NCBI RefSeq assembly: GCF_019236475.1
Contig: NZ_JAFAIX010000002.1
Span: 248,001 to 312,000, forward strand
From: Chitinophaga sp.
GTDB taxonomy: Bacteria > Bacteroidota > Bacteroidia > Chitinophagales > Chitinophagaceae
Direction: 5' to 3'
Length of the DNA stretch: 64,000 bases
Numbering within the stretch: the first letter of the stretch is position 1; the number at the start of each line of letters is the position of its first letter. Positions 7,819 to 16,885 of the stretch are shown piece by piece. The translations under genes were made by a program, and so were the position numbers. Below the pieces are notes generated by a model that saw nothing but the letters and a program-made list of their open reading frames with translations, did no database searches and was not told the origin of the DNA.

Positions 7819-9852
7819 CTAGTAGGTATATTTTCGTTCAGTACTGATGTCTGTTTGCTGTGGGAGATGCCCGTTTAAGGAGAAGGTATTGTCTTTAAAC
7901 GTCCCGTTGGCAGTGGCGTAGGAAGCAATACCATAGCCACCATTGCATTGCAACACATTGTTTCTTACTTCTATATTTTTATTGGGTGCGTGTAAGCACG
8001 GAAAGATCATTCCACCTTTGTCATTCGCTTCTAACAGTGATCCCGTAATGGCTATATCGCTACAATTCAATGCCAGCAAGCCATACATCGCGTTACGCCC
8101 CATTTCACAATTTTCTAGTTTGATATTACTTGACTTATCCAGCACCAGTCCGCAGCCATAAGGAGCACCCACCATCCGACTACTATCTACACGTGCATCT
8201 GTGGCATGCGTGATATGTAGGTTATGCAGTAATCCTGCTCCTGGCACCACGCTGGAGCCATTTTCATTGAAATCACATCTTTTGATACAGATATGTTCCC
8301 CGCCGAAAATTTGTACACCGGCATAGGTGAAATTCTTTACCGTAATATATTCGAGAGAGATATTGCGGAACAACGTTGGCATTTCGGAACGGAAAATAAT
8401 TCCACCGCGACTCCCATTCGGTTTCCAAGACCGGCTGCTGTTGGGATCATTGCCATAATCCAGGATTGCCATGCCGTCTAGTACTAGGTTGCGGAGTACT
8501 ACATCATGCATATCATTGCTGGCATTGGTCATTACATCCCGATCGCCGGAAGCCGGATCTATGTGGAGAATCGTACCAGTACCTTCCCCCACCATCGTCA
8601 GGTTGCTGGGAATTTTTAGTGTAGCCGTTACCGTATAGACGCCTGATTTCAGGAGTAAAGTTTTGCCAGTACCGGCGGCTTTCTCCATAGCTTCTTGCAA
8701 ACTATCAGTAGGTGTAACCGTTATCACCTGACCGGAAACTTGGGGCTGAAAGCCTGTGCCAGCGCCGGCCATGTAATGCATTAGGGATATTTTAGGGAGG
8801 ATATTTTTTTGTACAGTCATAGGATTTCGCGTGTGTACCAGGATGCTCCTGGAAGCTGTGAGTCGGACGGAGTCTGCCACAGCGAATGTTGCAGGAAATT
8901 TTACTTTCATCGCGGCAGCATAGCTGACAGCAGGTTCATAGAAATCGCTGAAGCGCATAGCGCGATCGGAGATTTTACCATAGGCAGACACGTGCCTGCC
9001 TAGCAAGTAAGCGGCCGTATATTCATAGCCTTGGAGCAAGCGGTGATTGGCTACCTCAAAGAGATTAAGTCCTTGTGTGAGGGCAATATGCGCTGCACCG
9101 GCAAATTCTCCAATTCCTAATTGCACATGCCCCTGATCTCGGAGGGTTTCCTGGCATTGGCCTGTTGGATAGATATAGCGGCAAAGACTACCATTTACAG
9201 GTCCATGGTAGTAATGATCTACAGCGTTGTTAAATAACTGCCTATCGTCCAGGAATATTGCCATCGCCATTAACGTATGGATCATTGCCGCATCCCAATT
9301 ACCATTGGCCTGCGGGTAATAGTCTTTTATAACGGGGTAATAAATAGTGAGGAGCATGCGTTTAAAGGCATCCTGTTCGGCAGTAGGCCATTTAGCATCG
9401 GTATACTTCAGGATTTCAGCCGCATTGCAAAGCACATGACCTGTCCAGGCCACCATTAATTTGGCATCATTGTAATCGAAGTCCCACAAGTTTTCGGACC
9501 AGGCATGTAGGAGTTGCATGGCATTCGTCGCATATTGTTTTTTGCCGGTAATGTACCAGGCCACTGCATAGTCGTAGGCTAGTCCGGCACTTTTGCTGAG
9601 GTCTACCCCGCCAATATTCGGGCGGCCATAAGGGCCTCGCATCACATGTGCAAAAGGTTTGACTTCATAGGCTGTATCCAGATTGGTCATCATTCTGTCG
9701 AAGGCCCCTTTCCAAGGCTGCTTTCCCGCCAGGACCATGGATTTCATGTAAGCCAGGTCTTCGGACGACTGGTTAATACCTGGATGTTTGAAAGTAGACT
9801 GTCCCATCAGGAGTGCTGGGAACAAGAGTAGCAACACAACTAGTTTTTTCAT
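7819..9852 (-). CDS. Alginate lyase-like domain fused to a right-handed beta-helix
   Basis: A 677-residue exported protein (signal peptide about 1-17). Residues about 20-350 look like an alginate-lyase-family alpha/alpha domain, with the segments GRPNIGG, YAVAWYITGKKQYA, GNWDAAMIHTLMA and GQCQETLRDQGHVQLG. Residues about 375-677 form a parallel beta-helix with repeated N/D-rich turns such as LENCEMGRNAMYGLLALNCSDI, the fold of pectate-lyase-like and mannuronan-epimerase-like enzymes. The helix may be a second catalytic unit or a binding platform. The gene lies between a SusE-like lipoprotein gene and the heparinase gene, and is preceded by a hairpin and a strong ribosome site. Confidence 0.82.
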   Translation of the reverse strand: MKKLVVLLLLFPALLMGQSTFKHPGINQSSEDLAYMKSMVLAGKQPWKGAFDRMMTNLDTAYEVKPFAHVMRGPYGRPNIGGVDLSKSAGLAYDYAVAWYITGKKQYATNAMQLLHAWSENLWDFDYNDAKLMVAWTGHVLCNAAEILKYTDAKWPTAEQDAFKRMLLTIYYPVIKDYYPQANGNWDAAMIHTLMAMAIFLDDRQLFNNAVDHYYHGPVNGSLCRYIYPTGQCQETLRDQGHVQLGIGEFAGAAHIALTQGLNLFEVANHRLLQGYEYTAAYLLGRHVSAYGKISDRAMRFSDFYEPAVSYAAAMKVKFPATFAVADSVRLTASRSILVHTRNPMTVQKNILPKISLMHYMAGAGTGFQPQVSGQVITVTPTDSLQEAMEKAAGTGKTLLLKSGVYTVTATLKIPSNLTMVGEGTGTILHIDPASGDRDVMTNASNDMHDVVLRNLVLDGMAILDYGNDPNSSRSWKPNGSRGGIIFRSEMPTLFRNISLEYITVKNFTYAGVQIFGGEHICIKRCDFNENGSSVVPGAGLLHNLHITHATDARVDSSRMVGAPYGCGLVLDKSSNIKLENCEMGRNAMYGLLALNCSDIAITGSLLEANDKGGMIFPCLHAPNKNIEVRNNVLQCNGGYGIASYATANGTFKDNTFSLNGHLPQQTDISTERKYTY

Positions 9853-9859
9853 AACGTTT

Positions 9860-9866
9860 CCTCCTT
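9860..9866 (-). promoter_or_regulatory. Strong Shine-Dalgarno sequence of the beta-helix lyase gene
   Basis: AAGGAGG on the minus strand, 7 nt before the ATG, is a full anti-SD match. Such sites are uncommon in Bacteroidota, where most starts in this window lack one. It confirms the start at 9852. Confidence 0.75.
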
Positions 9867-9904
9867 AAAAAGGCAACGGGGACTATTTTCATAATCCCCG
9901 TTGC
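9867..9904 (-). terminator. Intercistronic terminator or attenuator within the polysaccharide locus
   Basis: A 10-bp perfect stem (GCAACGGGGA / TCCCCGTTGC) with a 12-nt loop is followed on the minus strand by CTTTTTAA. It lies 15 bp after the stop of the SusE-like lipoprotein gene and just before the Shine-Dalgarno sequence of the lyase gene. It should lower lyase expression relative to the SusC/SusD genes. Confidence 0.7.
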
Positions 9905-9919
9905 GTATAGGCATCCAGG

Positions 9920-10909
9920 TTATTTCATTGTATAACGCTTGATGCTGATCGTCATTCTCTTTTTTGTATCATCCACCACATTGAAGTAGATGTATGCGCG
10001 GTATTTACCGTCTGCAGTTTCTATCCATGCACCTGCTTCCTGTTTAATGTTCAGGAAATAATCCGGTGTATTGGTGAAATCCTGCGCCAGGAAGTCTGGG
10101 TCGTCGATAAATATACCGTAAGGCAGGCGGGCCAGTTGCTGATCACGCAGGTTAAAAGCTTTTACCAGGCGTACATCATTTGTGGCGCCAGCCGGCACTA
10201 CAAAATCCGTCAGGTAGTCTTTAGGTGCTGCCGGTGCTACCAGTGCATGTTTGTAAGTAACCGTCGTGAATGTACGATACATGTAGATCAGGTCAATTTT
10301 GGCAGGATCTACAGGTTGGCTTCTGCGGTATACTTTCATATCGGCAATGGAGATATAGCTGGAATCTGCGTCGGTTACCCCGAGGTCCAGCGCCATATCC
10401 ATTTTGGAAACCGAATAAGGGCCCATTTTATAAGTAACCGTTTCACCGTTGCTGCTTTTCGCAGTGAAAGTGAAAGACACCTGTTTTCCACGTGCTGCAT
10501 CTGGCGCTTGATAGAAGAAACGCAGGGTAGCCGCATTGGTATCTACTGTGAAGTTCGTCGTAGTGACGTTACCGTTAGTTACGGAAGGATCGCCGATTTT
10601 CACCGGAACATCCACCCCGCTGCTATTGGTATAAAAGGACCTGTTTTCCAGGTAGGTGCCGGCTCCGCCAGGGATGCTGGCTTCCACCTGTGCAGACACC
10701 AGTTTACCTTTTGCTTTTGGAATAGCCATCGCGTAAGCGAATTCGATATAGCCGCCTACCACATTTGGTCCCAGGGATCGTTTGATACAATCGTTTTGCA
10801 GTTGGTTCTTTGGAGTAGGCACTGCATAGTCATCATTCTTGGAACAAGCAGCGAATAGCAGCACGATTCCAGCGAAAAATGGTATATATGATTTGAAATT
10901 GATCGTCAT
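9920..10909 (-). CDS. SusE-like surface lipoprotein of the lyase locus
   Basis: A 329-residue lipoprotein with lipobox LLFAACS (Cys22). The mature part is all beta in character and shows no enzyme motif; blocks such as GGYIEFAYAMAIPKAKGKL and the closing YIYFNVVDDTKKRMTISIKRY suggest stacked Ig-like or jelly-roll domains. It may belong to DUF4466, a family I associate with heparinase-type loci, but I cannot confirm this. By position (SusC, SusD, small lipoprotein, this gene, lyases) it should be a cell-surface glycan-binding protein. It starts 10 bp after the small lipoprotein gene and is followed by the hairpin at 9873-9904. Confidence 0.7.
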   Translation of the reverse strand: MTINFKSYIPFFAGIVLLFAACSKNDDYAVPTPKNQLQNDCIKRSLGPNVVGGYIEFAYAMAIPKAKGKLVSAQVEASIPGGAGTYLENRSFYTNSSGVDVPVKIGDPSVTNGNVTTTNFTVDTNAATLRFFYQAPDAARGKQVSFTFTAKSSNGETVTYKMGPYSVSKMDMALDLGVTDADSSYISIADMKVYRRSQPVDPAKIDLIYMYRTFTTVTYKHALVAPAAPKDYLTDFVVPAGATNDVRLVKAFNLRDQQLARLPYGIFIDDPDFLAQDFTNTPDYFLNIKQEAGAWIETADGKYRAYIYFNVVDDTKKRMTISIKRYTMK

Positions 10910-10919
10910 GGTTCAGTGT

Positions 10920-11330
10920 TTACCTTGTTTGAACAGTAATGATTACTTTATAGGTTTTTCTGATCTGCCTGTTGCCGGAAATAACCGTGTATTGACGGGG
11001 ATTAGCGAGGTCAGAGAAATCAGTTTTACCGGTAACTTTCGGATTCAGTTTGCAATCCTGGGCCAGGGAAAACTGCGGCCAAACACTTCTCAGATCTGTT
11101 CCGTACAGTACTTCCTGGTTGATCGTACCTGCAGCCGTATCGATTACCGGCGCTTTAGATCTAACCGTTTGGAAATCGGGTCCTAGCAGTTCGAAGTTGG
11201 AAACATAGCAATCCGTGCGGGTAGTGATCAGCAGGCCATCTTCATCCACCGGGGTATCGTCCTTTTTGCAACCAGACAAGATGCTGATGCAAGCCATGAA
11301 TAATGCGCTGATGATAATATATTTTTTCAT
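10920..11330 (-). CDS. Small surface lipoprotein, DUF5018-like beta domain
   Basis: A lipoprotein of about 136 residues with lipobox ILSGC followed by KKDD. The mature part looks like one Ig-like domain: a strand near FELLGPDF, a central VWPQFSLAQDCKLNP and the ending YTVISGNRQIRKTYKVIITV. This pattern recalls the first domain of DUF5018-type proteins in polysaccharide loci. The ATG at 11330 is preferred to an upstream one at 11357, because it places a normal lipoprotein signal at the N-terminus and avoids running up against the SusD stop. It probably helps bind glycan or stabilise the SusCD complex; this is inferred from position. Confidence 0.7.
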   Translation of the reverse strand: MKKYIIISALFMACISILSGCKKDDTPVDEDGLLITTRTDCYVSNFELLGPDFQTVRSKAPVIDTAAGTINQEVLYGTDLRSVWPQFSLAQDCKLNPKVTGKTDFSDLANPRQYTVISGNRQIRKTYKVIITVQTR

Positions 11331-11357
11331 ACAATTCTTTTTAGAAGGATCAGTCAA

Positions 11358-13196
11358 TTATAACCATGGAGTATTCTGCGTCAGGTTCGGGTTACGATCA
11401 CGTTCACTCTGTGGTATTTTGAAAATATAGGCTCTGGTATAGTCCCTGTCAATCGCATTGTTGTAGTAGCGATCGTTCTGAGCGCCTTGCGTATCCAGCA
11501 GGTAACGGCCAGTAGCGCCTACGCCGCCCCAAACTCTTTCCAGTGCTCTCCAGCGACGGAGATCGAAGCCGCGTTGTCCTTCTGCCACCAATTCAATGAT
11601 TCTTTCTTGTTCGATAGCAGAGAAGAAGGCATTTTTGTCTGCGTATTTTGCTGCGGTCAAAGGAGGCAGGTTACCACGATGACGTACTTTGTTTACCAGT
11701 GCTACCGCATCGGCTTGAGGGCCCAATAATTCATTGGTTGCTTCTGCGTACATTAGGAACACATCTGCCAGGCGCATAACAGGGTAGTTGTAATCGCCGT
11801 CACTACGGCCTTGGCCAGCATAGTTGCGAATGAACTTACGGAAGATGTAACCAGATTTGGTACCGTCTGTGTTATAGGTGATATAATCGACTCCACCCAG
11901 GGTAATTTTAGCGCCCCAGTTTTTATAGATGTATGGTGCTAAGCCGGTAGATTTCAGAGAAGCCATACCCATGATTTTCTCATAATCCCACAGCATACTA
12001 GCTTTCATGCGGTAATCGCGATTAGCATAGCTGGCAGGATTCACAGCGGAATTGAGCGCTGTTCTGGCGCCAGCTTTCGCAGGGTCCATTGGCACCAATT
12101 TCGGAGCGAAATCGCCGGTAGTGGTTAACTGATATCTGTCTGCAATTTCATAACGCGGATAGATCCAGTTCTGCGCACTTTCTTGTGTACGTCCGCCGAA
12201 ATCACGCATCAGCTCCTCCCCTTGTCCGGTGTTGGTACCGCCGTGGGTAAAGGTCATGATCATTTCCGCATCGCCATTAGCGATAGGTTGGAACAGGTAA
12301 AAATAGTTAGGCAGGATATCGGCGCCGCCTAAAGTATCGATATTTCCTGGTTCTCCGCCACGGAAGAGGGTCAGGCCGTAATCATTGATAACGTGACCAA
12401 AATCGGCAGCAGCCGCAGTAAAAGCAGCAGTAGCGGCAGCAGCATCCGGTTTGAAAGTTGTCAGTTCAGGCCAGCCGTTTTTATTCCAGCAAGCCCAGAA
12501 GAGTTGCAGTTTACCGCGGAAAGCCAGTGCAGCAGGTTTTGCAGCACGACCTACCTGCGTGGCTTTTGCAGGAAGGTTATTGAAAGCGTAGGTAAAATCG
12601 TCCATGATAGAGTCTTTCACCTGTGCAATCGGCATGCGTGACAGCGAAGCAACATCGCTGTTATTGGTATTTACTTTCGTAAAGTAGGGAACATCGCCCC
12701 ACATAGAGATCAGGCGGAAATACGTCATACCACGCAGTAGTCTTGCTTCCGCAATGATGCGCTGGAGATTGGCCGCATTACCTATTTTCCTGTTGATCAA
12801 GTCCTGCGTATTGACGATCACATAATTGGCCCTGTTAACTGAGCCATATAGTCCTTCGAAATAGTTATCGAATCTATCGCCGTATGATTGTGGGGAATAA
12901 CCCGCACTATTGGAAGGGTTATACTCCTTTGCATTGGAGGAAGTGGTGGAAGTACCACGTGTTTTCGTGTATTCACCCTGACCATCGAAATAGTAATCGC
13001 GGTCGAATACGTTTCGGGTGGCATTATATGCGCCCATTAACGCATAGGTAGCATCATCTTCTGATTGCCAGAATTTATCCACGTTCACTTCCGTGGTTGG
13101 CATCTGGTCCAACAGGTTCTTTGTACATCCGGTAGCGAAAATGGCGAGAGTACTAGCTACCAGTGCAGTTTGTATAATAGAGATTGATTTCTTCAT
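11358..13196 (-). CDS. SusD/RagB-family glycan-binding lipoprotein (lyase locus)
   Basis: Outer-membrane lipoprotein that lids the SusC pore and captures oligosaccharides. Lipobox FATGC at about residue 24 is followed by the typical LLDQMPTTEV...FWQSEDDATYALMGAYNA opening. TPR-like helices follow, with RGMTYFRLISMWGDVPY and LRRWRALERVWG near the C-terminus. The length of 612 residues is normal for the family. It lies 10 bp after its SusC partner and is followed at 27 bp by the small lipoprotein gene, forming one operon. Confidence 0.93.
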   Translation of the reverse strand: MKKSISIIQTALVASTLAIFATGCTKNLLDQMPTTEVNVDKFWQSEDDATYALMGAYNATRNVFDRDYYFDGQGEYTKTRGTSTTSSNAKEYNPSNSAGYSPQSYGDRFDNYFEGLYGSVNRANYVIVNTQDLINRKIGNAANLQRIIAEARLLRGMTYFRLISMWGDVPYFTKVNTNNSDVASLSRMPIAQVKDSIMDDFTYAFNNLPAKATQVGRAAKPAALAFRGKLQLFWACWNKNGWPELTTFKPDAAAATAAFTAAAADFGHVINDYGLTLFRGGEPGNIDTLGGADILPNYFYLFQPIANGDAEMIMTFTHGGTNTGQGEELMRDFGGRTQESAQNWIYPRYEIADRYQLTTTGDFAPKLVPMDPAKAGARTALNSAVNPASYANRDYRMKASMLWDYEKIMGMASLKSTGLAPYIYKNWGAKITLGGVDYITYNTDGTKSGYIFRKFIRNYAGQGRSDGDYNYPVMRLADVFLMYAEATNELLGPQADAVALVNKVRHRGNLPPLTAAKYADKNAFFSAIEQERIIELVAEGQRGFDLRRWRALERVWGGVGATGRYLLDTQGAQNDRYYNNAIDRDYTRAYIFKIPQSERDRNPNLTQNTPWL

Positions 13197-13206
13197 GATA
13201 ATAATT

Positions 13207-16200
13207 TTAGAATCCTACATTCAAGCCTACAGAATAAGATTTCAGCAGCGGATAGGCTGTGTTCTTGTTACCACTCGCTTCAGGATCCAGGCCGCGGTAG
13301 CCGGTGATAGTAACAATGTTTTCAGCGGAGCCATAGATTCTGACACTGTTAATTTTCAGCAGTTTCATCAGGTGTTGAGGCAGGGTGTATCCCAACTGAA
13401 TATTTTTCAGGCGGAGATAAGCCGCGTTATCCAGCCAATAGGTAGATTCATCGCGGTTACCGCTGTAACCACCGAGGCGAGGCCATGCCCCATCGCGGTT
13501 ATCAAGGCTCCATGGATTATTCCAGTGATCCCAGGTAGCAGCATAACGTTGCGCAGAGAAGTTGGTATTGTTGTAGTTATTCAACCAGAAATCTTTTCTG
13601 CCAGCAGCGCCTTGCACCAGGAAGTTGAAGTCGAATCCTTTCCAGCCCACATTACCACCCAGAGAGAAGTTGGTAGTAGGGCGGTCGCGTTGGAAGTTTT
13701 TCTGTGCTACTTTATCATTACCATCTACGATACCATCGCCATTTACATCGTTACGCAGGATATCACCTGGGGAGGCGCCTTGTGGAGTGGCATTGTATAT
13801 ATCCTGCCAGGTTTGCGCAATACCTCTGTCGGTGTAAGTATACACGAAGTGATAAGGCATGTTCAAGAAGGTATAACCACGTCCGAGGTATTCATTCCAT
13901 TTTTCCAGGTTGGTACGGTTGTAGGAAAAGTTACCAAAGAGGCCGTAACGGATGCCGTTACTTAACTTATCGCTCCATCTCAGGTTCAGTTCCACACCGC
14001 GGTTGCGCAGGTTACCGATATTTTTACGAGGGGCGTTATAAGCGCCTGTTAACAGGAGAGACATATCAGAAGGTCTGTTCATGTTGGTGGTCAGGCGATC
14101 ATAGTAATCCAGTTCCGCGTTGAGTCGACTCTCGAAGAAACCGAGATCCAGACCGAGATTGAATACAGAAGTGGTTTCCCAGGTCAAGTCTTGGTTGACC
14201 ATTTTCTGGTATACCAGGCCTTTCTGGATATCTTTATCCAGGAAGTAAGTAGCCAGGGCGAGGGTGGAGAGTTGTTCATATCTGCCTACGCCGCTGTTGT
14301 TACCCAGGGTACCGTATGAAGCGCGCAGTTTACCATTACTCAGCCAATTGCTGGTGTAAGGTTTGATAAAGCCTTCCTCTATAAAGCGCCAGCCTAGGGC
14401 TGCAGATGGGAAGAAGCCATATCTGTGGCCAGGTAGGAATTTGGAGGAACCATCAGAACGGAAATCCAGTTCCAGCAGATATTTATCGTAAGCCGTATAG
14501 TTAACGCGACCCAGATAGGAACGAAGACCTTCCGTACTAGAGTTACCGCCTGCACTCATGATACTGGTCAATGCCGCATCAATTTCATGGAGATTAGGAT
14601 AGATACGATCGTTGCGGCTAGCGCTCAGATTGCGGTCGTACCAATACTCTTCACTATATACGCCGAGAATGGTGAGGTCATGATTTTTATTGAAAGCCTT
14701 GTGGTAAGTCAGGCCACCGTTCAACTGTGTTTTGTACCCAGAACTGGTGTTATTGGAAATCCCCGCGTTTGTACCATAGTAAGTACGGCTTCCGTTGGAC
14801 ATTGTCTGGAAGTTATAGGCGATAGTTGGTTGTGCAGCGGAATAAGCAAACTGGTTATAATATGCCAGTGAGTAATCCACTTTACCAGTCAGTCCTTTGA
14901 TAGGCTCCCAGGAATAATACACATTGGCATTCAAACCTTGACGGTTTTGGTTAGTCAGTGCTTGCGTATATCGCATGTATGGGTTGAAAGCTTGCGCATC
15001 TTCGCCATAAGCCATGGTACCACCAAATTTTCCGGTTACTGGATCATATGGCGTAATACCTGCGATCGCATATTGGAGATCCACGTTTCCACCATCAGCA
15101 TCGGTGAAACCTTCTTCCATGGCGTAGACATACTTCGTCCAGTTACCGGCGAACTTCATACCCACGTTCATATTAGAACGCAGTTTATAATCGAAATTGA
15201 AGCGTGCGTTATAGCGTTTAAAGGTATTATTGATCTGTAAACCTTTCTCATCTTGAACGCCGATTGAAGCGAAGAAATTCGAAACATCATTTCCACCGCT
15301 TGCAGAGAGGTTATAGTTCTGGTTGATACCATTATGCATGATAATGCTCCACCAGTCTGTATTTGGATAGGCCAGTGGATCGAGCATACTCATCGCCATC
15401 CACTGATCAATAGTACCATCTTTGAAGTTTAACAGATTGCGTGCAACACTTACCTGCTGGAGACGTTGTTCCAGTGTGAGTGCGCGGGCATAATCTGCCA
15501 TGAAATTATACGATTTGGTAGGTTGTGTTACACCATAGTATCCGTTGAAATTGAACTGCGTTTTCTTCTGTCCTTTACCAGATTTGGTAGTGATGAGAAT
15601 AACTCCATTCGCAGCACGGGAACCATATACAGAAGCAGAAGTCGCGTCTTTCAGTACAGAAATGCTTTCGATATCATTCATGTTGATGGAATTGATATCT
15701 ACATCTGGCATACCATCCACTACTATCAATGGTTTAGCGTTATTTACCGTACCCAGGCCGCGGATGACCAGGTCTGCGCCGTTTTTACCTGCCATACCAC
15801 TGGATTGTGTGGCAGAGAGGCCAGGCACCATACCTGAGAGTGCAGAAGAAGCGTTGGAAACAGCGCGACCAGCCATTTGCTCATCCACTTTGATAGCAGA
15901 AACTGCACCCACCATATTTACTTTACGTTGGGTACCATAACCGACTACCACTACTTCACCCAGCGCTTTCTGGTCGGCCATCATTTGCTGGTTTAATGTT
16001 TTCTGATTGTTATAGGCCACTTCTTTGGGTGTGAAGCCCATAGAAGAGAACACGAGTACAGGTGATTTAACGGAGCTGGGTATACGTAATGAGTATGCTC
16101 CTTTTTCGTCTGTAACGGTACCGTGCGTGGTACCTTTGATTGCGATGGTTACTCCTGGTACAGGTTGTGATTTTTCATCCGTGACGATACCCGTTAAAAC

Positions 16201-16371
16201 GTGGTACTGGGACGGCTCTTGCTGAAAGAATGCAGCGGCCACATAACCGGATGCACCGGTCGCCGCATGAGCAGGAGCAGTATACGTCAGCCCGGCTGCG
16301 GGTATCAGTGTCAGCATCATCCAGTGTAAACGTAGTTTACCCGATGAAGAACGTGGTAAATAGTGAATCAT
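13207..16371 (-). CDS. SusC/RagA-family TonB-linked outer-membrane receptor (lyase locus)
   Basis: Energy-dependent oligosaccharide importer of the outer membrane, 1054 residues. A long signal region (about 1-38) precedes a carboxypeptidase-regulatory-like domain (about 57-135, GIVTDEKSQPVPGVTI). A TonB-box-like VVVVGYGTQRK and the plug domain follow, with the SusC hallmark VLKDATSASVYGSRAANGVI. The rest is a 22-strand-type barrel ending in ...SYSVGLNVGF, a terminal aromatic as needed for barrel insertion. It is the first gene of the lyase locus; about 510 bp of regulatory DNA with two LacI-type palindromes lies upstream. Confidence 0.95.
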   Translation of the reverse strand: MIHYLPRSSSGKLRLHWMMLTLIPAAGLTYTAPAHAATGASGYVAAAFFQQEPSQYHVLTGIVTDEKSQPVPGVTIAIKGTTHGTVTDEKGAYSLRIPSSVKSPVLVFSSMGFTPKEVAYNNQKTLNQQMMADQKALGEVVVVGYGTQRKVNMVGAVSAIKVDEQMAGRAVSNASSALSGMVPGLSATQSSGMAGKNGADLVIRGLGTVNNAKPLIVVDGMPDVDINSINMNDIESISVLKDATSASVYGSRAANGVILITTKSGKGQKKTQFNFNGYYGVTQPTKSYNFMADYARALTLEQRLQQVSVARNLLNFKDGTIDQWMAMSMLDPLAYPNTDWWSIIMHNGINQNYNLSASGGNDVSNFFASIGVQDEKGLQINNTFKRYNARFNFDYKLRSNMNVGMKFAGNWTKYVYAMEEGFTDADGGNVDLQYAIAGITPYDPVTGKFGGTMAYGEDAQAFNPYMRYTQALTNQNRQGLNANVYYSWEPIKGLTGKVDYSLAYYNQFAYSAAQPTIAYNFQTMSNGSRTYYGTNAGISNNTSSGYKTQLNGGLTYHKAFNKNHDLTILGVYSEEYWYDRNLSASRNDRIYPNLHEIDAALTSIMSAGGNSSTEGLRSYLGRVNYTAYDKYLLELDFRSDGSSKFLPGHRYGFFPSAALGWRFIEEGFIKPYTSNWLSNGKLRASYGTLGNNSGVGRYEQLSTLALATYFLDKDIQKGLVYQKMVNQDLTWETTSVFNLGLDLGFFESRLNAELDYYDRLTTNMNRPSDMSLLLTGAYNAPRKNIGNLRNRGVELNLRWSDKLSNGIRYGLFGNFSYNRTNLEKWNEYLGRGYTFLNMPYHFVYTYTDRGIAQTWQDIYNATPQGASPGDILRNDVNGDGIVDGNDKVAQKNFQRDRPTTNFSLGGNVGWKGFDFNFLVQGAAGRKDFWLNNYNNTNFSAQRYAATWDHWNNPWSLDNRDGAWPRLGGYSGNRDESTYWLDNAAYLRLKNIQLGYTLPQHLMKLLKINSVRIYGSAENIVTITGYRGLDPEASGNKNTAYPLLKSYSVGLNVGF

Positions 16372-16498
16372 TAGGTATTAATTTTTTAGCAATAAAAAGG
16401 CCGTACCGGCAGCACCGGCAGCATACAGAAGATTAATCCATGATAAAATAGCAATAGAAAGCCTGAGCCGGTAGCCGACTAAATCGATTTTGGCAACA

Positions 16499-16510
16499 GC
16501 AAACGTTTGC
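16499..16510. promoter_or_regulatory. LacI-family-type operator palindrome, proximal
   Basis: GCAAACGTTTGC is a perfect 12-bp palindrome with a central CG, the pattern bound by LacI/PurR/CcpA-type repressors. It lies 128 bp before the SusC start codon. Confidence 0.6.
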
Positions 16511-16823
16511 ATGAAAAATGGCGTGTAGCCCTCTTCACTCGTCAATGAAATTTCATACGTGGGAAGATTTTAGTTGTTTCTCTTTAGTTGATTTAGTTGA
16601 TTATGGAATTTATTATATCAGTAAAACAGTACATCATCAAAAATACAAAAAGCAATCGATTGAAATAAATATTATTTTAACAAAATCTTGATGCTTGGGG
16701 CGCATTTTGATACTTTCTAATAAAAATTAGGGGAATTGATAAAATTGTATATTAATTGACTAGAATAATACCAGGAAAAACCTAGCCCCTGAGATATAAT
16801 TTTGCGTTTATGCAAACAAAGCA

Positions 16824-16835
16824 GCAAACGTTTCC
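16824..16835. promoter_or_regulatory. LacI-family-type operator palindrome, distal
   Basis: GCAAACGTTTCC differs from the proximal palindrome at one base. Centre to centre the two sites are 325 bp apart. It lies 50 bp after the stop of the ABC permease gene. Confidence 0.5.
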
Positions 16836-16885
16836 GTAAAAATAGTATCAAATTGTCTAGGATAGAATAGCAATAAGGATTGCCA

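Larger units (their letters stand above)
16372..16885. promoter_or_regulatory. Intergenic regulatory region upstream of the lyase locus
   Basis: This gene-free stretch is AT-rich in its middle. It holds two LacI-type palindromes (listed separately), a tandem TTTAGTTGA repeat at 16583-16600, and an inverted pair TTTGC / GCAAA at 16801-16816. I found no clear TAnnTTTG element on the minus strand, so the start of transcription is unknown. Confidence 0.5.

Noticed and set aside
10136-10858. A 240-codon plus-strand frame
   Set aside because: It lies wholly opposite the SusE-like lipoprotein gene, and its product shows no domain or sensible composition; it is a shadow of that gene.
13093-13965. 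A 290-codon plus-strand frame
   Set aside because: It is antisense to the SusD start and the end of SusC, both of which are certain; the product is Ile/Val-rich noise.
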